DNA of 5,133 nt from a bacterium (GTDB lineage: Bacteria > UBP15 > UBA6099): positions 1-5,133 of the forward strand of contig JAKQBV010000525.1 in assembly GCA_029573925.1 (NCBI GenBank), written 5' to 3'. The position numbers were made by a program, and so were the translations under genes. Below, one piece after another: positions 1-5,133 of the stretch. Numbering within the stretch: the first letter of the stretch is position 1; each line of letters starts with the position of its first letter. Below the pieces are notes generated by a model. It ran no database searches. It saw nothing but the letters and a program-made list of their open reading frames with translations, and was not told the origin of the DNA.

Positions 1-8
1 CTTTAAAG

Positions 9-31
9 CGGCTCGGTCCGGCCGCCAGCCG
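9..31 (-). terminator. GC-rich inverted repeat, possible weak terminator of the acyltransferase gene
   Basis: Just past the TGA stop of the leftward gene, CGGCT at 9-13 pairs with AGCCG at 27-31. A bulged inner GGT/GCC extension (15-17 with 24-26) adds to the stem, leaving a short loop. On the minus strand the hairpin is followed by only CTTT before the palindrome CTTTAAAG (1-8) at the window edge, so the T-tract is poor. It may be an intrinsic terminator or a transcript-end hairpin. The edge hides anything further downstream. Confidence 0.3.
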
Positions 32-1042
32 TCATTTACGGTCTCTCTGCTTCTTCCATCTCCTATGCCACCAGAAATACTCGGTAGGATGCTCGCGCGC
101 GAAAGATTCTAGAGCGTCGTTGCACCTTTGCGTGTTATACGCAAGGTCTGCTTGCCAGTCGCCTGTGTTTCTCATCTGAATGGGTTCTTGAATATATAGG
201 GTTATAGTTCCGTCGGGATTTCGCGCGGGGAATCCGGGTATGACCGGGATCCCGCGGGTCATGGCTATCTCCGACGGGCCTGTCGCGGTGCAGGCTTCCC
301 TGCCAAAAAAATTCACGAACACGCCCCTGTTCGAATTCTGGTCAGCCATCAATCCGAGGATTTTGTTCTGGTCCAACTGTCTGAAGCATTCTTCTTTTAC
401 GCCGCGCTCCCTGAAAATATATTCGTTTCCCCATTTGTTTCTCGTTTCCATCATGAATTTGGAAAAAAGAGCGTCTTTCTGAGCGCGCACGACCGCGACT
501 ATAGGGTAATGGTAAATGCCCAGCCGCGCTCCGACAAGCTCCCAACTTCCGAAATGCCCTGCCAGCGACACTATGCCTTTGCCTTGCTGGTGATGGGTTC
601 TGATAATCCAATCGGGGTCGTGGAAATTGACCTTTTTCTCAATCCATTCCTTGCTTTTGTGCGGAATCATGAAGAATTCGGCGAGGTTCATGCCGTAGTT
701 GATATAAGTCCTATGGAGAATGTCGTCGATTTCCTCCGGCGATTTTTCCGCGCCGAAGGCTATCTCCAAGTGTTCCCGCGCCAGCTTGCGGAATCTGGGC
801 AACCGCTTTTCGGCTATCAACGCAAGTTTCACACAGACGCCGTAAGTGAGCTTTTCCGGCGCTATGGACGCTATTTTTCCCATAGCGAAAACCGCCGCCC
901 GCAGTAAAAAATACTTTATGCGCTGGCGCGCGGGCATTTCTTTATTGTCTTTTCTTAGGAGTTCCTTAAGGTCTTTGTTTGCCTGATGGGCGCTTGCGTC
1001 CAGCAGCGCGGCGGCCGCTTCCCGTCCATTGTTTTCAGTCAT
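32..1042 (-). CDS. LpxL/HtrB-family lipid A (lysophospholipid-type) acyltransferase
   Basis: 336-residue protein of the LpxL/LpxM/HtrB family. Known members add secondary acyl chains to lipid A at the cytoplasmic face of the inner membrane. The signature HX4E motif is GHFGSWE, with H163 and E168 as the expected catalytic pair. Other family blocks follow: LMADQNSNRGVFVNFFG (231-247) with ATGPSEIA after it, and the C-terminal HPTEYFWWHRRWK (318-330), which matches the usual 'P..Y.W.HRRWK' ending. A hydrophobic stretch around 44-62 is the usual single N-terminal membrane anchor. The chosen ATG has AAGGAA about 8 bases upstream. About 35 charged, Ala/Lys/Glu-rich residues precede the anchor, which is unusual for the family. 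A second ATG (codon 36, at 937-935) would give a more typical length of about 301 residues but has a poorer ribosome site. It is divergent from the glycan operon. The acyl chain and acceptor cannot be read from sequence, and a non-lipid-A acyltransferase of the same family is possible. Confidence 0.88.
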   Translation of the reverse strand: MTENNGREAAAALLDASAHQANKDLKELLRKDNKEMPARQRIKYFLLRAAVFAMGKIASIAPEKLTYGVCVKLALIAEKRLPRFRKLAREHLEIAFGAEKSPEEIDDILHRTYINYGMNLAEFFMIPHKSKEWIEKKVNFHDPDWIIRTHHQQGKGIVSLAGHFGSWELVGARLGIYHYPIVAVVRAQKDALFSKFMMETRNKWGNEYIFRERGVKEECFRQLDQNKILGLMADQNSNRGVFVNFFGREACTATGPSEIAMTRGIPVIPGFPARNPDGTITLYIQEPIQMRNTGDWQADLAYNTQRCNDALESFAREHPTEYFWWHRRWKKQRDRK

Positions 1043-1050
1043 CTTGAAAT

Positions 1051-1056
1051 TTCCTT
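1051..1056 (-). promoter_or_regulatory. Shine-Dalgarno site supporting the long acyltransferase start
   Basis: On the minus strand AAGGAA sits 8 bases before the ATG at 1042-1040. The alternative ATG at codon 36 is preceded only by AAGAAAAG, so this site favours the longer protein. Confidence 0.5.
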
Positions 1057-1065
1057 TTTAATTAT

Positions 1066-1094
1066 AATATAGCCTCTCCCGCATTTTTTTTGAA
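1066..1094 (-). promoter_or_regulatory. Candidate sigma70-type promoter for the acyltransferase gene
   Basis: On the minus strand TTCAAA (1094-1089, 4 of 6 to TTGACA) is separated by 17 bases from TATATT (1071-1066, 5 of 6 to TATAAT). An A8 tract (1091-1084) overlaps the -35 and the spacer. Transcription would begin near 1059, leaving a very short leader of under 20 bases that still contains the ribosome site. An overlapping perfect TATAAT (1066-1061) exists but has no suitable -35 and would start inside the ribosome site. Confidence 0.3.
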
Positions 1095-1157
1095 TTCCCG
1101 GCGCAATCTAATCCGAGCGTTCATCGGTTCTCTTCTCATGGCAATTGGCGCAAACCC

Positions 1158-1186
1158 TTTATCGCGCGCGCTTTTTGTTCTATTAT
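1158..1186 (+). promoter_or_regulatory. Weak promoter candidate for the rightward glycan operon
   Basis: TTTATC (1158-1163), a 17-base spacer and TATTAT (1181-1186) precede the first glycosyltransferase gene. The -35 match is poor (3 of 6), while the -10 and the nearby TATAAA (1188-1193) give an AT-rich melting region. The operon must be transcribed from somewhere in 1043-1210, or from another promoter class such as an alternative sigma factor. This is only the best sigma70-like match I can find by eye. Confidence 0.2.
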
Positions 1187-1210
1187 TTATAAAAGAGAGT
1201 TCATTATTCG

Positions 1211-2380
1211 TTGTCCGGCGACCGACTGATGTTCAAAAAAAAGATACTATTCATATCAGATAGAGACGGAATGGACAGGCGCAGCGACGCGGTGTTCGGG
1301 CTTGTCTCAGGAATGGACAGAGATAAGTTTCAGCCTGTTTTTCTAGACCTTTCGGACGGCGTTATGGCGGGCCGCATGGAGCGGGCGGAAATAGATGTCG
1401 CGAAGATAGAGATAAACCCCGAGCTTATGAACTTGAAAGAAGGCGTTTTTTTCAGGCCTTCCGGTCTAATAGACATCTACAGATCGCTTCCGGTGATAGG
1501 CCGGGCGGCGGCGCTTATGAAGGAAACGAAGCCGGCGGCTGTGTACACCGCTTCCGCTCTGTCTCACATAGTCGGAGCGGTTGCAGGCAGGCTCGCCGGG
1601 GTTAAAGTCGTCTGGCATTTCAGAGACTATATCCGGCCTCCGATGAGCCTCGTTTTCACAAGCGCGGCGCTGTGGGGGCCGAGCAAAATCGTGTGCAATA
1701 CGAATCTGTCGGCAGGTCAATTCGGCAATTCTTCCCGGGTCGTAGTCGTGCAGGACGGCGTGGACATGGAAATTGTACGCACGAGGAGAAGATGGGAATC
1801 CGTGAGGGACGCGCTCGGAGCGCCGCTCGACGCGCGCGTTGTCTGCGCGGCCCCTTCATCGGCTGACTTCGACACGGCGGAGATATTCATTGAAGCGGCC
1901 GCGCTGATTCTTGAGAAGACTCCCAACATCCATTTCATTTTTGCCGCAGACTTTTACTCTTCATCCGAAATTGTAAAAGAGGACATTGAGGCCGTGGCCG
2001 AAGACATCGGAATCGCTGAACATGTGACGGTGGCTCAAGTCCGCGACGACAGGTACGACATTATCGACACGTCCGACATTTATGTGTGCCCTTCCTGCTC
2101 GCGCGATTCAGACGCCCTTGAGGCCCTCGACGCGATGGCTCTCGGAAAACCGATTGTCGCCACAAGATGCGGAGCGATTCCGGAATTGATAAGGCATGGG
2201 GAATCCGGGATTATTATTCCGCCGGGGAACTCGTCGGCGATGGCGGACGCTCTGGTAGAGATGCTGGAGAATCCGGACGTGACGAAAGTTTTCGGCGACA
2301 ACGCCGCCGCCGCCGTACGGGAGCGCCACATGATGGACTCCCACATCAGGAGGATAGAGGATATCCTCTGGAGGCTTTGA
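1211..2380 (+). CDS. Divergent GT4-fold glycosyltransferase, donor-site motifs altered
   Basis: 389-residue GT-B-type protein, GT4 family by its C-terminal signature LDAMALGKPIVATRCGAIPELI (306-327). The N-terminal Rossmann half begins KKILFIS and contains the conserved VWHFRD (134-139). Such enzymes move a sugar from a nucleotide donor to a growing glycan at the cytoplasmic membrane face. No signal peptide or membrane span is seen. Canonical donor-binding residues are replaced: the EX7E pair is D299/D307, the R and K of the 'SRL..xK' loop align with S216 and D221, and the N-terminal Gly-Gly loop is D22-R23. It could be an enzyme with an unusual donor, a weak enzyme, or a non-catalytic partner. 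Start: TTG at 1211 has AGAGAG 11 bases upstream. The ATG at 1229 gives the more typical MFKKKILFIS but lacks a ribosome site, so either is possible. It is the first gene of the operon, and its stop shares one base with the next ATG. Confidence 0.85.
   Translation: MSGDRLMFKKKILFISDRDGMDRRSDAVFGLVSGMDRDKFQPVFLDLSDGVMAGRMERAEIDVAKIEINPELMNLKEGVFFRPSGLIDIYRSLPVIGRAAALMKETKPAAVYTASALSHIVGAVAGRLAGVKVVWHFRDYIRPPMSLVFTSAALWGPSKIVCNTNLSAGQFGNSSRVVVVQDGVDMEIVRTRRRWESVRDALGAPLDARVVCAAPSSADFDTAEIFIEAAALILEKTPNIHFIFAADFYSSSEIVKEDIEAVAEDIGIAEHVTVAQVRDDRYDIIDTSDIYVCPSCSRDSDALEALDAMALGKPIVATRCGAIPELIRHGESGIIIPPGNSSAMADALVEMLENPDVTKVFGDNAAAAVRERHMMDSHIRRIEDILWRL
2356..2369 (+). repeat. 14-base perfect palindrome just before the next gene's ribosome site
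   Basis: AGAGGATATCCTCT lies inside the last codons of the first glycosyltransferase gene and directly abuts the GGAGG ribosome site of the next gene. In RNA it could form a 5-bp AGAGG/CCUCU stem with an AUAU loop. Because it locks up the CCUC that could otherwise compete for GGAGG, it may help translational coupling. Coding constraint or chance are alternative explanations. Confidence 0.4.
2370..2374 (+). promoter_or_regulatory. Strong Shine-Dalgarno site that fixes the start of the second glycosyltransferase
   Basis: GGAGG ends 5 bases before the ATG at 2380. The open frame continues upstream to 2167, but that extension lies within the preceding gene in another frame and lacks family similarity. 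This site plus the family-typical MKVALVHEFL start settles the choice. Confidence 0.8.
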
Positions 2381-3480
2381 TGAAGGTCGCTCTGGTCCAC
2401 GAGTTCCTTGTGACATGGGGAGGCTCGGACCTAGTTGTCAGGGAATTCGCGGACGTGTACCCGGAAGCGCCGATTTACACCGCGCTCTATGACCGCGCGG
2501 CATTGGGCGACCGGTTTTCCGATAGGACGGTCATCTCCTCATTTCTGCAGAAAGCCCCATTTGCTCTAAAAAAGCATCGCCTGTTCATGCCGTTTTTCCC
2601 TCTCGCTTTTGAGAGTTTCGACCTGAACGGATACGATGTAGTCTTGAGCAGCCACCACATGTCGGCCAAAAGCGTGATAACTCCGTCAACAACCTGCCAC
2701 ATCTGCTTCGTCCACACCCCGATGAGATACGCGTGGGATTTCTATCATGATTACATCGCCGGGTTCGGCAAGCTCTCCAGATGGCCGATGAGACTTCTTT
2801 TCCACTATCTAAGGTCGCACGATGTCGCGGCGGCCAACCGTGTGGACTGGTATGTCGCTAACTCTCGAAACGTGGCGCGGCGCATAATGAAACACTACAG
2901 AAGAGAGGCCGCCGTGATTCACTCGCCGGTTCAGGCGTCCAGATTCAAGATGTCGGACGGCGCGGAAGACTACTACCTTGTCGTTTCTCGGCTCGTGCCG
3001 TACAAGCGCGTGGACTTGGCGGTCGAGGCGTTCAACAGGCTGGGACACAAGTTGCTAATAGCAGGTTCCGGACCGGAAATGGAAAGGCTTAAATCCAAAG
3101 CCAAGCCGAACATCGAATTTCTAGGGTTCGTGCCTGACGAGAGAATACCTGATTTGTACTCGAAATGCCGCGCGTTCATTTTTCCGGGCGAAGAGGACTT
3201 CGGCATCACCCCTCTGGAGGCGCAAGCATCAGGCCGGCCCGTCATCGCGTATGGAGCGGGAGGCGCGCTGGAAACGGTGATGAGCGGAGCAACGGGGGCA
3301 TTTTTCGACCGGCAGACTCCGGACGCGCTTGAAGAAGCCGTTCGGAGCTTCGACTGGCAGGCAGTAGATCCGAAAAAGATACGCTCCCATGCGGAGACTT
3401 TCGATGTCTCTGTTTTTAAAAGAAAAATCGCCGCCTTCGTTGAAGAGAAGCATCGCTTGCGCAAGGAGAGCGAGGGATGA
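2380..3480 (+). CDS. GT4 glycosyltransferase, WbaZ/MtfB-like (probable mannosyltransferase)
   Basis: 366-residue cytoplasmic or membrane-associated GT-B enzyme. It strongly resembles the O-antigen mannosyltransferase group (WbaZ, WbdB/MtfB), judged from remembered family motifs. Signatures in order: MKVALVHEFL with the Gly-Gly loop VTWGGSD (11-17), FVHTPMRYAWDFYHDY (110-125), VDWYVANSRNVARRI (155-169), SRLVPYKRVDLAVEAF (203-218), IEFLGFVPDE (245-254), and FPGEEDFGITPLEAQASGRPVIAYGAGGALETV (268-300). Donor residues R204 and K209 and the EX7E pair E272/E280 are all intact, so it should be active. The family points to a GDP-mannose donor, but donor and acceptor specificity are inferred only. Its start overlaps the previous stop (TGATG) and its stop overlaps the next start (ATGA), so translation of the three genes is probably coupled. 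Confidence 0.92.
   Translation: MKVALVHEFLVTWGGSDLVVREFADVYPEAPIYTALYDRAALGDRFSDRTVISSFLQKAPFALKKHRLFMPFFPLAFESFDLNGYDVVLSSHHMSAKSVITPSTTCHICFVHTPMRYAWDFYHDYIAGFGKLSRWPMRLLFHYLRSHDVAAANRVDWYVANSRNVARRIMKHYRREAAVIHSPVQASRFKMSDGAEDYYLVVSRLVPYKRVDLAVEAFNRLGHKLLIAGSGPEMERLKSKAKPNIEFLGFVPDERIPDLYSKCRAFIFPGEEDFGITPLEAQASGRPVIAYGAGGALETVMSGATGAFFDRQTPDALEEAVRSFDWQAVDPKKIRSHAETFDVSVFKRKIAAFVEEKHRLRKESEG
3463..3468 (+). promoter_or_regulatory. Strong Shine-Dalgarno site for the phosphotransferase gene
   Basis: AAGGAG lies within the end of the preceding gene, 8 bases before the ATG at 3477. With the ATGA stop/start overlap it supports translational coupling and fixes the start. Confidence 0.75.
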
Positions 3481-4895
3481 GAAAGTCGTCGCCCGCGAAT
3501 ATTTTTCAAGGGACGATGCTCGCCCTCCGCGCGGTCTCGGACGCGGTATGCTCCGTGGCGACTTTCATCTTCGCTTACGAAATAAGATTCGCGGCGATAA
3601 CGTCAAAAGAAGCCGAGCTTCCCCCGCAGGAAAACTATATCGCTCTGGCGATTCTTTTCACTGTTCTCAATATCTACTTCATGGCCTTGTCGGGGATGTA
3701 CAGGCCGATGCGCGGAGCATCCCGTATCGACATCGTTTTCGGCGCAGTCCGCGCTTCATCAATCAGCCTCGTCATTCTGCTGGCTCTATCTTTCTTCTAC
3801 CGCGACTTTTCATACTCCCGGCTGACGATGGCTTATGCCGCGATTATAGGATACATCCTGCTATCGTCAGGCAGAATCGTTGTTGTGTCGTTCGAGCGCG
3901 CGCTGCTCCGATGTGGAAATGGACAGAAAAGGGTTCTTCTCATCGGAACAGGCAGAAGCTTTGAAAGGATTGCCGAAAAGTTCACTGGAAGAGCCGACCT
4001 CGGTTACAAGCTTATCGGCTATGTTGAAGAAGAAAAATCCGGAGCGTTGGGAAGCGTCCCTCTGCTCGGCTCTCTGGACGAAATGGAAGAAATCATAGTA
4101 ACGCATGGGATAGACATGGTGGTGGTTTCACTAGAGTCAGGCTACCACGATAGGATGAAAGACATAGTGGATTTGTGCGACAAGCGGGCCATCGAGTGCC
4201 TGATAGACCCCGACATGGTAGAACTGCTGGTAGGGCCGAGGTTTTTCGAGGAGGTTTGCGGCTCTCCTCTCATCCGAGTCAAAGGGCTGCGAATCAGGGG
4301 GTTCAACGCGGCCGTCAAGCGGGCTATGGATATCGCTATCTCCATACCGGCGCTAATAGCTCTTTCTCCCTTCTTTTTCCTTGTCGCGGTTCTTATCAGG
4401 ATGGATTCGCCCGGCCCGATATTCTACATGCAGAAAAGGGTCGGCATGGACGGGCGCGTTTTCTGGATGTTCAAATTCAGGACGATGAAGGCGGACGCGG
4501 AGGCGGAGTCCGGCCCCGGATGGTCGAAAGAGGAAGACCCGAGGGTAACCCGTCTGGGAAACATGCTCCGCAAGTCGTCTCTAGACGAAGTCCCCCAGCT
4601 TATCAATGTGCTGAAAGGCGAAATGAGCCTCGTCGGGCCGCGCCCCGAACGCCCTTTCTACGTCGAGAAATTCGAAAAAGGCATCCCCCGGTACATGGAG
4701 CGCCACAAGGTAAAATCCGGAATGAGCGGATGGGCGCAGGTGAACGGCCTTCGCGGCGACACTTCTATTTCCGAACGCCTTCAATACGACCTCTACTATA
4801 TCGAAAACTGGTCTATCTGGTTCGATCTTAAAATCGTCATTCTCACAATTTTCGACATTCTTGCGACGGTAAAAAATGTGGCGCTGAAGAAATAG
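3477..4895 (+). CDS. Polyprenyl-phosphate sugar-1-phosphate transferase, WcaJ/WbaP type
   Basis: 472-residue integral membrane enzyme that starts glycan assembly by transferring a sugar-1-phosphate from a UDP-sugar to undecaprenyl phosphate. The N-terminal part has about four membrane spans (roughly 14-36, 54-73, 87-107, 117-139). Next comes a cytoplasmic Rossmann-like domain starting KRVLLIGTGRSFERIAEKF (151-169), typical of the CoA-binding-3 module. The C-terminal catalytic domain (about 278-466) has a membrane re-entrant helix broken at Ser-Pro 297-298. It then shows the blocks SPGPIFYMQKRVG (311-323), FKFRTMKAD (332-340), SSLDEVPQLINVLKGEMSLVGPRPERP (367-393) with the catalytic Asp-Glu pair D370-E371, and GWAQVNGLRGDTS (418-430). 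The YIENWS..FDLKI tail (441-453) is also standard. All expected residues are present and the length is normal. The sugar (glucose, galactose or other) cannot be told from sequence. It is the last gene of the operon and ends in TAG. Confidence 0.95.
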   Translation: MRKSSPANIFQGTMLALRAVSDAVCSVATFIFAYEIRFAAITSKEAELPPQENYIALAILFTVLNIYFMALSGMYRPMRGASRIDIVFGAVRASSISLVILLALSFFYRDFSYSRLTMAYAAIIGYILLSSGRIVVVSFERALLRCGNGQKRVLLIGTGRSFERIAEKFTGRADLGYKLIGYVEEEKSGALGSVPLLGSLDEMEEIIVTHGIDMVVVSLESGYHDRMKDIVDLCDKRAIECLIDPDMVELLVGPRFFEEVCGSPLIRVKGLRIRGFNAAVKRAMDIAISIPALIALSPFFFLVAVLIRMDSPGPIFYMQKRVGMDGRVFWMFKFRTMKADAEAESGPGWSKEEDPRVTRLGNMLRKSSLDEVPQLINVLKGEMSLVGPRPERPFYVEKFEKGIPRYMERHKVKSGMSGWAQVNGLRGDTSISERLQYDLYYIENWSIWFDLKIVILTIFDILATVKNVALKK

Positions 4896-4921
4896 CCGGG
4901 GCCGCGCCGCTCGGTCTGAGT

Positions 4922-4951
4922 TTGACCCGAATCGCCCCCTGCCGCTAGAAT
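4922..4951 (+). promoter_or_regulatory. Strong sigma70-type promoter downstream of the glycan operon
   Basis: TTGACC (4922-4927, 5 of 6) is followed after 18 bases by TAGAAT (4946-4951, 5 of 6). It begins 27 bases after the phosphotransferase stop. Expected transcription start is near 4958, about 29 bases before a well-formed small start codon at 4987. This is the best promoter match in the window. It implies that what follows 4958 is a separate transcription unit, even though no clear terminator ends the operon before it. Confidence 0.6.
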
Positions 4952-4976
4952 GCGCTTTGCTTATATGCCCTGAGCC

Positions 4977-4982
4977 GGGAGG
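4977..4982 (+). promoter_or_regulatory. Strong Shine-Dalgarno site of the mini-ORF
   Basis: GGGAGG ends 4 bases before the ATG at 4987, close to ideal. Most of it (4978-4982) can also pair with CCTCC at 5034-5038 within the same mini-ORF, so access may depend on RNA folding. Confidence 0.5.
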
Positions 4983-5038
4983 TTGTATGCCGAAAGGGAA
5001 AACAGTCAAGAGCAATGCTGTTCAATCAAGCGACCTCC
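4978..5038 (+). promoter_or_regulatory. Long-range RNA hairpin that could hide the mini-ORF ribosome site
   Basis: GGAGGTTGT (4978-4986) pairs with GCGACCTCC (5030-5038) as nine consecutive pairs, two of them G-U, bringing the ribosome site and the base before the ATG into a stem. Inside, AACAG (5001-5005) pairs with CTGTT (5018-5022). The same CCTCC can alternatively pair with GGAGG at 5063-5067. This resembles a leader switch. I recognise no known riboswitch class, and no folding was computed. Confidence 0.35.
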
Positions 5039-5046
5039 AAGAATAG
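4987..5046 (+). CDS. Putative 19-residue leader peptide or small protein
   Basis: A 19-codon frame, MPKGKTVKSNAVQSSDLQE, follows a strong promoter (about 29-base leader) and a near-ideal GGGAGG ribosome site. The peptide is hydrophilic, with a basic N-terminus and an acidic end. There is no signal peptide, membrane segment or run of one amino acid, so it is not a classical amino-acid attenuator peptide. After its TAG the same frame stays open for 18 codons (5047-5100) and ends in the TGA at 5101-5103, which overlaps the next start as ATGA. It could therefore be a leader peptide, a tiny protein, or the start of a roughly 38-codon gene broken by an amber stop. I do not recognise a family. Confidence 0.35.
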   Translation: MPKGKTVKSNAVQSSDLQE

Positions 5047-5099
5047 TTGAGTAAAAGCAGGCGGAGGATCGGATACTTTCCATTTTTCGTGAAGGATGT

Positions 5100-5133
5100 A
5101 TGAGAGAGGGTGGTGAGAAAAAATATTCAACTG
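5100..5133 (+). CDS. Start of an unidentified gene, cut by the window edge
   Basis: ATG at 5100 follows GAAGGA (5091-5096), only 3 bases away, and opens a frame (MREGGEKKYST...) that runs off the window. It is preceded in frame by a stop at 5052-5054 with no other standard start between. The start overlaps, as ATGA, the TGA that closes the frame of the upstream mini-ORF. It is too short for any functional guess. The charged, hydrophilic beginning gives no sign of a signal peptide. The promoter at 4922-4951 is its likely driver. Confidence 0.35.
   Translation, partial: MREGGEKKYST

Noticed and set aside
245..254. CGGGATCCCG palindrome
   Set aside because: Lies within the acyltransferase coding region in a conserved protein block. 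A 10-base palindrome is likely incidental.
509..907. 132-codon plus-strand frame
   Set aside because: Antisense shadow of the well-supported acyltransferase gene, with no recognisable motifs.
1100..1153. GGCGCAA direct repeat (1100-1106 and 1147-1153) as a possible operator
   Set aside because: Only 7 bases, not clearly placed relative to a good promoter, and expected by chance at this length.
2167..2379. 71-codon upstream extension of the second glycosyltransferase frame
   Set aside because: It lies in another frame within the first glycosyltransferase gene, has no family similarity, and the GGAGG site plus MKVALVHEFL place the start at 2380.
3389..3964. 191-codon plus-strand frame
   Set aside because: Overlaps the end of the GT4 gene and the start of the phosphotransferase gene in a different frame. 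Its composition (Arg/Ser-rich) is typical of an out-of-frame read.
4175..4831. 218-codon plus-strand frame
   Set aside because: Out-of-frame shadow of the catalytic domain of the phosphotransferase, Arg/Gly/Pro-rich with no motifs.
4896..4914. Possible intrinsic terminator after the glycan operon (CCGGG/CTCGG stem)
   Set aside because: Short stem with a wobble pair and no T-tract directly after it. Not convincing as rho-independent termination.
4581..5015. 144-codon minus-strand frame
   Set aside because: Mostly antisense to the phosphotransferase C-terminus and crosses the strong plus-strand promoter. No motifs seen.
5016..5032. GTTCAATC resembling a tRNA T-loop
   Set aside because: Flanking bases do not form the five-pair T-stem, the conserved closing C is missing, and no acceptor or anticodon arm is visible.

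Overview
This is a four-gene surface-glycan locus from a Gram-negative bacterium that I cannot place taxonomically. The evidence for an outer membrane is an LpxL/HtrB-type lipid A acyltransferase-like gene. Base composition looks moderate, with GC a little above half by eye. Stops are TGA in three genes and TAG in one, so TAG works as a normal stop. There are no rRNA, tRNA, CRISPR or insertion-sequence signatures.

Layout. Positions 1-31 hold a GC-rich inverted repeat that may end the leftward gene. Positions 32-1042 (minus strand) encode the LpxL-like acyltransferase. Positions 1043-1210 are a divergent intergenic region with an AT-rich promoter-like block for the leftward gene and weaker signals for the rightward operon. 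Positions 1211-4895 (plus strand) are a tightly packed three-gene operon: a divergent GT4-fold glycosyltransferase, a WbaZ/MtfB-like GT4 mannosyltransferase-type enzyme, and a WcaJ/WbaP-type polyprenyl-phosphate sugar-1-phosphate transferase. The first junction overlaps by 1 base (TGATG) and the second by 4 bases (ATGA). Each downstream gene has a strong Shine-Dalgarno sequence inside the gene before it. Positions 4896-5133 contain a good sigma70-type promoter (TTGACC-18-TAGAAT), a well-placed 19-codon mini-ORF whose ribosome site can base-pair with its own 3' end, and the probable start of another gene running off the window.

How the genes work together (inference from families). The phosphotransferase would load the first sugar phosphate onto undecaprenyl phosphate at the inner membrane. 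The GT4 enzyme(s) would then extend the lipid-linked glycan for an O-antigen, capsule or exopolysaccharide. The acyltransferase would complete the lipid A anchor. No flippase, polymerase or ligase is in view, so this is only part of a pathway.

Most of the window is conventional. Two points deserve attention. The first glycosyltransferase appears to have lost every canonical GT4 donor-site residue I can align by eye, while its operon partner keeps them all. The 3' leader region looks like a possible translational switch or leader-peptide arrangement. Neither is proven from sequence alone.
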